Below, in pieces: positions 1 through 7,227 of a DNA stretch of 7,841 nt. How positions within the stretch are numbered: position 1 is the stretch's first letter; the number at the start of each line of letters is the position of its first letter. Source of the DNA: JAZKFP01 sp040386355 (GTDB taxonomy: Bacteria; Pseudomonadota; Gammaproteobacteria; Pseudomonadales; UBA6940); contig JAZKFP010000088.1 of NCBI GenBank assembly GCA_040386355.1, positions 1 to 7,841 of the forward strand, written 5' to 3'. A program made the translations under genes and the position numbers. The notes beneath the pieces were generated by a model. The model was not told the origin of the DNA. It saw only the letters and a list, made by a program, of their open reading frames with translations, and did no database searches.

Positions 1-653
1 GCGTGGAGAAAATTACCAATAGTAATAAAGTTTTTTCTTTGATCAAAATCTGGAAAGCTACTTTTATTAGGAATGTCCATCATAAACGGGCAATACCACA
101 TTAAATCTAGTGGAATTTTAAATAGTGTATGTAAAAAATTTATTTCAAAATCTGACACAAATAAGGAAGCATCACAGCGGAAAATAGATGCAATTTCTCG
201 TTGAGTTATCTCAAGCGATGCCATGATTGTATAAAGTTCAGATTCAGAAACTTCAACAACGGTATTAGGGTTTTGTTTTAACAATTGTTTACGTGCTTCA
301 CGCAAACAATGCAAATCTGAGGTTTCTAAAATTCGGATTGCTTGTGGACAATACTGAGCAACACGCCACCCAAATTGTTCTTCCATCATAAAGCGATCAA
401 ATAAAACGATATCTGGTTTTATTTCTTGAATCCATTGATCAAAACTACTGCAATTTAATGCGATATTTTTTTCTTGAATTCCAATCGATGTTAATAACGC
501 GCGATTCTCACCCTGCTGCGCTGGGCTTGCAAAAATAATTTGGTAATCTTCTGATTGAAAAAATTCAATGAGTTGCATCATGTGTGTACCAGCTGCAGAA
601 GACTTTGGCTCCGGCCACACATAACCAATAATTAATAATTTTAAAGACTGCAT
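1..653 (-). CDS. GT4-like glycosyltransferase, N-terminal part (runs off the left edge)
   Basis: This reading frame is open from an ATG at 653 to the window edge, giving 217 complete codons without a stop; the C-terminal half, which would hold the usual nucleotide-sugar binding domain, is outside the window. The N-terminus reads as a Rossmann-type first strand (LKLLIIG, residues 4-10) followed by YVWPEP and SSAAG (11-22), the donor/acceptor-loop pattern typical of GT-B fold, GT4-like glycosyltransferases. A second strand is visible at DIVLFDRF (81-88), then an ETSDLHCLREARK segment (110-122). The visible part ends in FITIGNFLH (209-217), which resembles the 'hxGNFxHxPN' start of the second domain in this family. 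No signal peptide or membrane segment is seen. The Shine-Dalgarno signal is weak. It would transfer a sugar to an unknown acceptor, probably in the cytoplasm. It lies on the same strand as the oxidase genes but 252 bp downstream, past a repeat pair, so co-transcription is uncertain. Confidence 0.8.
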   Translation of the reverse strand, partial: MQSLKLLIIGYVWPEPKSSAAGTHMMQLIEFFQSEDYQIIFASPAQQGENRALLTSIGIQEKNIALNCSSFDQWIQEIKPDIVLFDRFMMEEQFGWRVAQYCPQAIRILETSDLHCLREARKQLLKQNPNTVVEVSESELYTIMASLEITQREIASIFRCDASLFVSDFEINFLHTLFKIPLDLMWYCPFMMDIPNKSSFPDFDQRKNFITIGNFLH

Positions 654-733
654 GAAAATTAACTTTTATAACTGCCACAGATGAAATTTTCTAAAACACT
701 TTCAAACACTCAATCAGTAACAGACAGAGTTCA

Positions 734-837
734 ACACGGGCGAATGATTATTCGCCCCTACAAATAATGAGCACTTTTCTAAAATACTTCAATCTCTAAC
801 GGATGCCGTAGGGGCGAATAATCATTCGTCCGCGTGT
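734..837. repeat. REPIN-like inverted pair of REP palindromes
   Basis: Two arms, 734-761 and 808-837, are inverted copies of each other over 21 identical bases before they diverge by a C-to-T change and a 2-base insertion near the outer end. Each arm is also a palindrome. The left one contains GGGCGAATGATTATTCGCCC (8-bp stem, 4-base loop); the right one is the same stem with one G:T pair. Each has a GTAG tetranucleotide at its inner side (758-761 on minus, 808-811 on plus), the head arrangement of classic REP sequences. The 46-bp spacer and 104-bp total match the size of REP doublets (REPINs), which are non-autonomous elements moved by RAYT-type tyrosine transposases. No such transposase is in the window. 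The rest of the 654-905 gap shows no gene. The hairpins could also act as 3' mRNA stabilisers or weak terminators between the LodB-like gene and the glycosyltransferase. Confidence 0.75.
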
Positions 838-905
838 ACTTTCCTACAAAACACCTTTCACCCAGGAAATCCAATCTGCGTTTGGGATTAAAGGAAATTG
901 AAGAA

Positions 906-1934
906 TTATACGCCATTCCTACTAAGCATGAAATCTGAATGCACGAGCACCCGCATTTTGATGTGTTGATTGGCGTAGGCATTCACCCATTCTTGATATG
1001 GAATTGTATGATCCTGAAACAAGGAAGAAAATAATTGTTGCGCACTTTGTAAAGCAAACTCTAACCCCTGCCCACTTAAAGGATCAGTTATAAACGCTGA
1101 ATCTCCAACCGATGCCCATTGTGCTCCGCACACCATATTATATATTCGCGGTCCGGATATTTTTCCTCGCACCCTATTGTTAATTATTGGATTGGAAAAC
1201 AAAGTTTTAATAAGATGTGTTTTTCGTAACTGATGAATAAAAAATAATTCAGTTGGTTTTTTAACTTTTTTATCACTGGTGTAAAATCCGACAAAAGCCT
1301 GATCATCTAGCTCTGGTATCGCATACCACCAATCAGAATCACAACGTTCAACAAAAAAACTATTGGCATAAACATTATTAAAATTTTTAACACGTGTCAG
1401 TAGGATGAATTGGTTCGAAGCAGTTAAATTACGATTTGGATTTAATAACTGAGGTTTTTTGTACCCTGTTGCCTGAATACAAAAACGTGCTTTTAATAAG
1501 AGTGTCTTATTACTTTGAACAACCTTCACATTCCAAATAGAGTTTTGTAATTCACAGCTTTCACAAAAAGTTTGCTTGATAATATGAGCGCCCGAATGTT
1601 CAGAAAATTTTTGACAATATTGGTTAAACTCATCGCGATTTATGGCTACAGAATGACCATACGGATTAAATAATGCGCTGGATGACATAGGAACCGGCGT
1701 ATCCCACAATGAAACTGTTTCATAAATATTTTGACCAACATTTTCAAAATTTATATTTTTAAATAATTCAGAATAACCACGTCGCCCTTTTGCTGTTAAT
1801 AATTCCACTGCATTCCAATGCGAATTTGATTGATCCAATAAAATAACTTCTGCACCATGCGATGCTAATAATCCCGCAATTATTGATCCCGCAGGCCCTG
1901 CACCTACAACAATAAAATCAACTACAGCGTTCAA
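906..1934 (-). CDS. LodB/GoxB-like FAD-dependent oxidoreductase (CTQ maturation)
   Basis: This is a 342-residue flavoprotein of the family that includes LodB/GoxB, tryptophan halogenases and geranylgeranyl reductases. An FAD-binding GxGxxG motif lies at residues 11-16 (VVGAGPAG), with D34 at the end of the second strand; an ATG motif is at 155-157. The second FAD motif is ASVGDSAFITDPLSGQG (274-290), with G277-D278. The halogenase WxWxIP signature appears only as WWYAIP (202-207) with Tyr at the third position, so halogenase activity is not expected. Characterised LodB and GoxB are required to generate the CTQ cofactor of the adjacent oxidase, and the same role is inferred here from the position right behind a LodA-like gene. 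The start is TTG at 1934, within a TTGA overlap with the upstream stop. A GAGG lies about 10 bases upstream, and the FAD motif begins at residue 8, leaving no room for a later start. There is no signal peptide. The protein is slightly shorter than the roughly 370 residues usual for LodB. Confidence 0.87.
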   Translation of the reverse strand: MNAVVDFIVVGAGPAGSIIAGLLASHGAEVILLDQSNSHWNAVELLTAKGRRGYSELFKNINFENVGQNIYETVSLWDTPVPMSSSALFNPYGHSVAINRDEFNQYCQKFSEHSGAHIIKQTFCESCELQNSIWNVKVVQSNKTLLLKARFCIQATGYKKPQLLNPNRNLTASNQFILLTRVKNFNNVYANSFFVERCDSDWWYAIPELDDQAFVGFYTSDKKVKKPTELFFIHQLRKTHLIKTLFSNPIINNRVRGKISGPRIYNMVCGAQWASVGDSAFITDPLSGQGLEFALQSAQQLFSSLFQDHTIPYQEWVNAYANQHIKMRVLVHSDFMLSRNGV

Positions 1935-3745
1935 GGAATATCAGCCTCACGCTCATCTTCAATATAAATATTTTTGCTTTTTTCAATAATAAAACCAAAT
2001 TTACGCCAATTATCCAGCATTTCTTGATACGAGGGTGTCGATTTATCTGGTCCTAATCCTGTAGTCCAATTTATAGAAACTTTGGCTTTAGTAGATCGAT
2101 GCCATGCCACGGGCTTTGGAGGTACCGCTTTAAAATCTGCTTCGGTAGGAAATATCCAATCGGGTCGTTGCGCCGGCCACCACCCCCATGAACCCATTCC
2201 AGGAAAGACTCCGGTATCATCCTCTTCGGATTTACATTGGAGAAAATCTGCCTGCCAGGGCAATGCCATTTGTCGTGTGAAATGTCCGGCTTTTACCGTA
2301 TTTCCGGCTTCTCCTAAATAATTACTCGGTGCGCCATGTTTAATTCGAAATGGTTCTGCAAATAATTTTGCATCTCGAATTTGCCAACCCACTTCAATTC
2401 CAGGAAACATCGCACCACCTACACAATTTTCTAAAGCTGCTTTATCTAAACCATGTGGCGTAATATTTTGAACCGTTGGTCTTAGCGGTGGAACAATTGC
2501 TGAGGGAATAAAATTTCCTTTTACCCATTGTTCAAGTATCGCGTATTGGGTTGGTGTAACTGTTAATCGCATTCGTTGATGAACAACGCCTGCGGCTAAT
2601 TTGTAAGGTTCATCACCTAATAATTTTGGCATGTAAGGAAATGCACTCGTAGGTTTTGCATCGGGTTGACGAAGCCAGGCAAATACACTTTGCCGATCGG
2701 GTTGATCTGCAGCGGCGGTGCTCGTTAATTTTCCCCATCGAATTAAACTGCTATGGCGCCCAACCGAAGGTTGAAATAAAAACATAGTAGCCGCTGCACG
2801 ATACAGTAGCGGATAAATGTCAGTTTCAAAATCAGGTTTGTAGGTAGTTAATACTGGCTTACCATTTTTTTTAAATTCTTTATTTATTTCCATTAAACCT
2901 TTTAATGCCCCTGTATTTAAAACTGCTAAGTTTGTCGGTAAAACCATGTCGCGCGCTGCTGCATCAAATAATACATCGTATAAACTGACAACATTTTCTA
3001 AATGCGGTGCAAAATCAGGCGGTGAACACATAACCCAAGCCGGTTCAACTTTTACTATTTTTCCAGCAATTTGTAATTCAACGGTTATAGGCCCATCCGA
3101 CACATCATCGAACCAACCATCGTTGTTAGCATAATTATTAATAGCCGCAGCGCCGGTAATACTTGAGGTTAAACCACTACCGCCAAGTACAATCAATCGT
3201 CCATCTACATCGGTTTTTAATCGACCTAATTTGGTAATTTCAGGAGTGGGTTTGGGATTAGGCCATAGTTCACTAGCGGGATTTTTACTCGTACCTTTAG
3301 TAATTTCGACAAAGGCTGCATTTTTTCCAGCAATGGAACGCGGTCGTGGATCAATGTCTAATTTAGGACGATCCACCACCGCCGCATTACGTCGACCTTT
3401 TAATGGAGCACGATCGTTTCCTGCCAAACCATCAAAGTTAAAAAAAGATGCTTTACGATTTGCTAAGTGAACTGACCAAATCATTCTGGTAACGTCTTTT
3501 TCTTTTAAAGATATTTCGCGCGATACAACATATTCACCTTTTTGATCCACATACTCAAAAACACGAAAACGCGCAGCTTGTGGTTTTATTTTTCCAGCGT
3601 CTTTGTATGGCGGAACACTTGTACCCGGTGCTTCTCCGGTTGGGCGTAAACCTGGAGTTTCGGGACCAATAAAAAAACTGTTTGCATCACCCAAGCGTGC
3701 AACACCAAGTGCTGGATGAATTTTATATATTGGCGGTAAAGCCAT
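1931..3745 (-). CDS. LodA/GoxA-like CTQ-dependent amine/amino-acid oxidase
   Basis: This 604-residue protein belongs to the LodA/GoxA quinoproteins, which oxidatively deaminate an amino acid (lysine at the epsilon-amine for LodA, glycine for GoxA) and release ammonia and H2O2. Family marks in order: PALGVARLGD near the N-terminus (11-20) followed by FFIGPETPG (24-32), MIWSVHLANRKASFFNF (88-104), AWVMCSPPDFAPH (236-248), ENCVGGAMFPGIE (439-451), PWQADFLQC (496-504) and WGWWPAQRPD (520-529). The CTQ would form from C504 and a Trp of the WGWW cluster (W520, W522 or W523). D500 and C504 keep the four-residue spacing of LodA D512 and C516, and C441 probably matches LodA C448 (numbers from memory). 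It is shorter than LodA (726 aa), notably between the Cys and the Trp. No signal peptide is seen. ATG at 3745 has an AAAGGAA site 8-9 bases upstream. The gene sits 58 bp behind the 979-aa gene and overlaps the LodB-like gene by 4 bp. Substrate is not deducible. Confidence 0.9.
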   Translation of the reverse strand: MALPPIYKIHPALGVARLGDANSFFIGPETPGLRPTGEAPGTSVPPYKDAGKIKPQAARFRVFEYVDQKGEYVVSREISLKEKDVTRMIWSVHLANRKASFFNFDGLAGNDRAPLKGRRNAAVVDRPKLDIDPRPRSIAGKNAAFVEITKGTSKNPASELWPNPKPTPEITKLGRLKTDVDGRLIVLGGSGLTSSITGAAAINNYANNDGWFDDVSDGPITVELQIAGKIVKVEPAWVMCSPPDFAPHLENVVSLYDVLFDAAARDMVLPTNLAVLNTGALKGLMEINKEFKKNGKPVLTTYKPDFETDIYPLLYRAAATMFLFQPSVGRHSSLIRWGKLTSTAAADQPDRQSVFAWLRQPDAKPTSAFPYMPKLLGDEPYKLAAGVVHQRMRLTVTPTQYAILEQWVKGNFIPSAIVPPLRPTVQNITPHGLDKAALENCVGGAMFPGIEVGWQIRDAKLFAEPFRIKHGAPSNYLGEAGNTVKAGHFTRQMALPWQADFLQCKSEEDDTGVFPGMGSWGWWPAQRPDWIFPTEADFKAVPPKPVAWHRSTKAKVSINWTTGLGPDKSTPSYQEMLDNWRKFGFIIEKSKNIYIEDEREADIP

Positions 3746-3753
3746 ACGAATTA

Positions 3754-3760
3754 TTCCTTT
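3754..3760 (-). promoter_or_regulatory. Ribosome binding site of the LodA-like gene
   Basis: AAAGGAA on the minus strand lies 8 bases before the ATG at 3745. The 58-bp gap it sits in is AT-rich and has no GC-rich hairpin, so there is no sign of a terminator between the 979-aa gene and the oxidase gene. This supports read-through. Confidence 0.7.
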
Positions 3761-3803
3761 TAGTTAAAGAACAAATGTATTAAAAAATGTTTTTAATTAA
3801 AAG

Positions 3804-6743
3804 TTAATCTTTAGGCAGCCATTCACCTTGCGCATTTTTTTGCCATTTTGGTAAACCAGGTTTTTCTCGCAAAATTACAAGGGTTGTTGGTAAACGCACT
3901 TCCCAAGGATCACCTTGTGCAACTTCTAAACCTGGCGCTTTGTCACGTTCACGAATTTCATCAATAATACTGACATACAATGGACTGGTTATATCGGGTA
4001 AATCACCACCGTTCCAAATTTGTCCCGTACTAAAATAATGTGCAACTGCTTTTTCAAAACCAGGCCGTACCGATAACACAACACGCGCTGCACCTGCTTT
4101 AATAAATTCAGCAAATAACGGGTCAACATCTTGCATTAATGCTCGTTTAAGCCAATTACTTTTTCTTCCCCAATAATAAGGATAAAAAAAGTACATCATT
4201 TGCTCCCATTCAAAGGCTTGTTCAAAAAAGCGAATATATTTTCCTTCGGCTTCTGCTTCATTAAAATTAATTTCTGGATAACTAAAACCACCGGAATTAA
4301 TGGCGCCAAATAAATCAAAATGTTGCGCCGTAAAAACCGAGGTTGCACCTTTTTTTAATTCACTTCGTATTAATCGACTATTTTCTTCTGGATTTCTTCC
4401 TTGAATTTGTTGCGCTGCTTGAACTTGTAGTGCCGCTAGCTTTTCTTCGTAATCACGCAATAATTTTTGATAGGCTTGCACAATTGCAGCGTGAGTTTTT
4501 AAACGCCAATCGTCTAAATGACGTGCGGTACGCTGACAATACACTTCCAATCCCACAACATATTCTGCGGCATTTAAGGTCTTCATCGTGAATTGGATTG
4601 AACCGACTTCATTATTTAAATTAATTGACCAACTATCATTGTCAGAAAATCGTTTCATGCGGGTTCCTAATGAAACATCGACAATGCCGCCAGACCATCG
4701 GTTAAACCAGGTTAATACAACGCTGCTCAAAGCTTGATAACCATCACCAATTGGAATTTCTGCAGCCTTGGTTGAACCTTCATTTTGTTTACCTATCCCT
4801 TCAAATGCTTTAGACACGGTGATGTAAGGTTGTGGCGGCGGCAATACGCCAATCACTTCATACTGTTTTACGTAATATGAATAATTCCATTCATTAATAT
4901 CGGTGGGAGAAAGTGTAAATGGCGTAGGTTTAATTAAATTATTTCCTGTAGCCGGTTGATTGCTCATGGCATGAATTAAAAATGCAGCCGGTTCAGGTAA
5001 CATAATATCGAACAGCATGCGCTTACCATAATTAAATACTTGCGCTTCGTACACTTTATCAATCCATTGATATTGGCCGACAACATGACCTGTACCACCT
5101 TTATTATCGATGCCATGGGTATTTTTTTCCTCAAAAACTTCAATAGTTTTTAAAATACGCTGTTCCGTACGTCTCTCAAAAATTCGGCTTGTCGCACGAT
5201 TAGTGACATCTTTACTGTAGCTGGTAGCAACTTTAGAAGCTTCTTCTTTGGAAGTATTTAATGCAAAATCAGTTGAGGCTTTAAATTCAACTACAGGACC
5301 GTATTTTCCTGATAATGCAAGGCCAATTTTTAAGCTTGAGTCTTCTTTTTGAATTTGACTCGATTCTGTTTTTAACTCGAATCGTTCTGTCGTTTGTTGA
5401 TCGCGCTCTTCTTCTTTTTTAATTTCTGTTTCAACGGTAAAGGTCTCTTCTGTAGTTCGAGATCGAAGATGCGAGCGTTCTTTATATTCACCCATTAAAA
5501 CATTTTCCACATGCGCTAATTCGCGTGCTTCATAGCGTTTTAAATTTTGTTTTACCACTAATAAATCACCAATACCAACCGGCGCTAAACTACCGTGTGT
5601 GTGAGGAACCGCGTTAAATAATTCTCCTTTATAAGATAAACCTGACTCTAAAAAAGAATTATCGATATATGAACTACCAATTTTCTTCATCATCGTATGC
5701 GGTTGCGTGGTTAATTCCATCAGTTTTAATTCAATATCACCCAGTTCAATTGAAAGTCGATCGGTAGCAATATTTAGCGGTACTTGCGTTAAATCTAACT
5801 GACGTTCTTCTAATACAGCACGTTCGGCAGCACCGATTGCTTCCATAACTTCGTCGCGCAACACCATCGATTTCACAAGAGTGTGTGAGAATTTTCCAGA
5901 TAGGGAAGGTTTAATTACAGAGCGAATAGTATCAAATCGAGAAATAGAATCTTCTCGATCGTCTTCTTCATATTCTTTGGCAACAATAGGCGGCAAGCTG
6001 GAATAAGCGGATGTTGAAGATATATTCCCAATGTCGGAATGTTTAGTATCTGCAATTGCAATATTGTCAGGAGATACTCGCGTCAACATATTATAGGTTG
6101 ATAACAATGTTTCTCTTTTTGTTTTTAAAGTATCTACGGATTCAGTATTAGGAATAGAAGGTTTTGTAGAAGGTTGTGATGGCGTTAATCGAGCAGCAAT
6201 AGGAAAAATATCCTTTGGTAATATTAATGTCGCTTCAAGCGACTGAGTAATTTCATCTCCAACGGTTGCATCTCCATTGGCAACCCGACTAATAATAGCC
6301 ATGGCTTTCAATAATTCCGCGCATTGTATAGAACTTATTAGGACATCTGAACCAAAAATAGTATTAATCACTAACGCATCACTAATACGATACTGATCCT
6401 CTAGCCATTCGTTTGTTTTAACAAGATCAGAGGCATTAGAATTAAACAGTTTTTTTACTAAAGCATGTAATTCATTCAGAGTTTTATAATTTCCTTTTTT
6501 TAATGCTTCTAAAAAATGGAGTAATGCTTGGCCGTGGGTTAAATCTTCCACACGGTATAAAGCCTGCTCAGAATGGATATAAGCTTTTGCAACGCGGTGC
6601 ACGTAAGGCAGAGGATTTTCAGAATTTTTGGCGTCCTTTATTTTTTTTTCAAGCTCTGGTGATGGTCGTACATTAATCGTTGGATTTTTTGGATCTACTT
6701 GTTGTACAGGACGAGCAAGAATAAACTGAAATAAATTTTCCAT
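3804..6743 (-). CDS. Large conserved-looking protein of unknown function, first gene of the oxidase operon
   Basis: I do not recognise a named domain in this 979-residue protein. It has no signal peptide or clear transmembrane helix and only two cysteines (C141, C736). The N-terminal 180 residues look helical. A Pro/Ser/Thr-rich linker (187-200) leads into a polar, probably disordered stretch (200-270). A compact segment follows (285-420), ending in RELAHVENVLMGE (407-419). Residues 420-470 are rich in Glu, Lys, Arg and Thr and look like a long charged helix or coiled coil; 470-495 alternate like beta strands. A Gly/aromatic-rich block at 543-588 (HGIDNKGGTGH, YQWIDKVYEAQVFNYG, PEPAAF) looks strongly constrained. 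A helical stretch (740-795) precedes the C-terminal domain (835-965), with FFYPYYWGRKSNW, VRPGFEKAVAHYF and GDPWEVRLPTTLV. From memory, similar blocks occur in long hypothetical proteins of other bacteria. ATG at 6743 has AAGGA 6 bases upstream. Its place directly before the oxidase suggests a linked job, perhaps a partner, scaffold or delivery component; this is inference only. Confidence 0.85.
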   Translation of the reverse strand: MENLFQFILARPVQQVDPKNPTINVRPSPELEKKIKDAKNSENPLPYVHRVAKAYIHSEQALYRVEDLTHGQALLHFLEALKKGNYKTLNELHALVKKLFNSNASDLVKTNEWLEDQYRISDALVINTIFGSDVLISSIQCAELLKAMAIISRVANGDATVGDEITQSLEATLILPKDIFPIAARLTPSQPSTKPSIPNTESVDTLKTKRETLLSTYNMLTRVSPDNIAIADTKHSDIGNISSTSAYSSLPPIVAKEYEEDDREDSISRFDTIRSVIKPSLSGKFSHTLVKSMVLRDEVMEAIGAAERAVLEERQLDLTQVPLNIATDRLSIELGDIELKLMELTTQPHTMMKKIGSSYIDNSFLESGLSYKGELFNAVPHTHGSLAPVGIGDLLVVKQNLKRYEARELAHVENVLMGEYKERSHLRSRTTEETFTVETEIKKEEERDQQTTERFELKTESSQIQKEDSSLKIGLALSGKYGPVVEFKASTDFALNTSKEEASKVATSYSKDVTNRATSRIFERRTEQRILKTIEVFEEKNTHGIDNKGGTGHVVGQYQWIDKVYEAQVFNYGKRMLFDIMLPEPAAFLIHAMSNQPATGNNLIKPTPFTLSPTDINEWNYSYYVKQYEVIGVLPPPQPYITVSKAFEGIGKQNEGSTKAAEIPIGDGYQALSSVVLTWFNRWSGGIVDVSLGTRMKRFSDNDSWSINLNNEVGSIQFTMKTLNAAEYVVGLEVYCQRTARHLDDWRLKTHAAIVQAYQKLLRDYEEKLAALQVQAAQQIQGRNPEENSRLIRSELKKGATSVFTAQHFDLFGAINSGGFSYPEINFNEAEAEGKYIRFFEQAFEWEQMMYFFYPYYWGRKSNWLKRALMQDVDPLFAEFIKAGAARVVLSVRPGFEKAVAHYFSTGQIWNGGDLPDITSPLYVSIIDEIRERDKAPGLEVAQGDPWEVRLPTTLVILREKPGLPKWQKNAQGEWLPKD

Positions 6744-6795
6744 AGCGGTTCCTTGATTGCAAAATTATTTACATTCATTGGGAAAAAACGAACAA

Positions 6796-6823
6796 ATTAT
6801 AAGACTAAAAAAGAAATTCAAAA
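6796..6823 (-). promoter_or_regulatory. Candidate sigma70 promoter for the leftward operon
   Basis: A perfect TATAAT reads leftwards at 6801-6796. A poor -35 candidate, TTTTGA, lies 16 bp upstream at 6823-6818 (three of six consensus bases). Transcription would begin about 45 bases before the ATG at 6743, leaving room for the AAGGA site. The region is AT-rich, so a TATAAT by chance is possible; the placement is what favours it. Confidence 0.4.
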
Positions 6824-6840
6824 TGAATTTTAAAAAAATC

Positions 6841-6866
6841 AAGCTGAAATTGGAAAAGCTGAAATT
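6841..6866. repeat. Short direct repeat, 11 bp at 15-bp spacing
   Basis: AAGCTGAAATT occurs at 6841-6851 and again at 6856-6866. The copies lie upstream of the candidate leftward promoter, about one and a half helical turns apart. They could be regulator half-sites or a simple duplication; with only two copies neither can be claimed. Confidence 0.45.
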
Positions 6867-7166
6867 AAAAATTAACAGTACATTTTATTATCGAAAAATT
6901 TGAACATTGCAAACTTAAAAAAATGCTACTGCTAATTATTTTTGAGAACATGAGGGACTAAAGACAAATTTGGCGCATAAATTTAACAACAAATCCTAGA
7001 TGACTGTCAATCATTATTTAGTTTGATTCATTATTCACACGATAAATCGAGGAACCGTTTAAAAGTAAAAGTTTATTGATTAATATTTGAGCTTAAAAAA
7101 TAGCTGGCAATTAAACAATGAAAAATAAACTATTTCACTCAATGCTTGTCCCATCATTTGGCTATT

Positions 7167-7198
7167 AATGCTTTATTGGCATTCTTCACCACTATACT
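7167..7198 (+). promoter_or_regulatory. Candidate promoter and operator of the SYLF gene
   Basis: TATACT at 7193-7198 is a good -10 box placed 29 bases before the ATG. No good -35 stands at 16-18 bp; TTGGCA at 7176-7181 looks like one but is only 11 bp away. An inverted repeat AATGC-N7-GCATT (7167-7183) covers the place where the -35 should be, so an activator or repressor may bind there. The weak -35 would fit an activated or alternative-sigma promoter, but this is inference. Confidence 0.35.
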
Positions 7199-7216
7199 AT
7201 TTAATTTTTATCTACT

Positions 7217-7220
7217 GAGG
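7217..7220 (+). promoter_or_regulatory. Ribosome binding site of the SYLF gene
   Basis: GAGG lies 7 bases before the ATG at 7228 and fixes that start, which also gives a well-formed signal peptide. Confidence 0.65.
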
Positions 7221-7227
7221 CATCACC

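Larger units (their letters stand above)
6744..7227. other. AT-rich divergent intergenic region, no gene seen
   Basis: These 484 bp separate the leftward 979-aa/oxidase unit from the rightward SYLF gene. They are visibly more AT-rich than the genes, with many A and T runs. I found no reading frame with a convincing start and no RNA gene. Features that can be seen are a leftward -10 box near 6796, an 11-bp direct repeat at 6841-6866, a TGACTGTCA palindrome at 7001-7009, and promoter-like sequence before the SYLF gene. Promoters for both directions must lie here. Confidence 0.7.

Noticed and set aside
665..670. TATAAA on the minus strand as the -10 box of the glycosyltransferase gene
   Set aside because: It is only about 12 bases from the ATG, leaving no room for a leader, and has no good -35.
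734..837. CRISPR array
   Set aside because: There are only two copies, in inverted orientation and with internal palindromes; this is a REP-type doublet.
779..982. A 67-residue minus-strand frame across the LodB-like 3' end and the right REP arm
   Set aside because: It overlaps the end of a well-supported gene in another frame and its C-terminal half is just translated repeat; no ribosome binding site or family resemblance.
906..1934. Tryptophan halogenase as the function of the flavoprotein
   Set aside because: The WxWxIP signature is altered (WWYAIP) and the gene is coupled to a LodA-type oxidase, which fits the maturation role better.
2082..3470. Plus-strand frames of 62-79 codons inside the oxidase gene
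   Set aside because: They are antisense shadows of a strongly supported coding sequence and have no plausible protein character.
3781..3803. Dyad of A and T runs between the 979-aa gene and the oxidase gene as a terminator
   Set aside because: The stem would contain almost only A:T pairs and is too weak for intrinsic termination.
4343..4591. An 82-codon plus-strand frame with a hydrophobic, Leu/Phe-rich start inside the 979-aa gene
   Set aside because: The hydrophobicity comes from reading the complement of Glu/Lys-rich helix codons; no ribosome binding site.
7176..7191. TTGGCA and following bases as a sigma54 promoter
   Set aside because: The GG is present, but the expected GC ten bases later reads CA.
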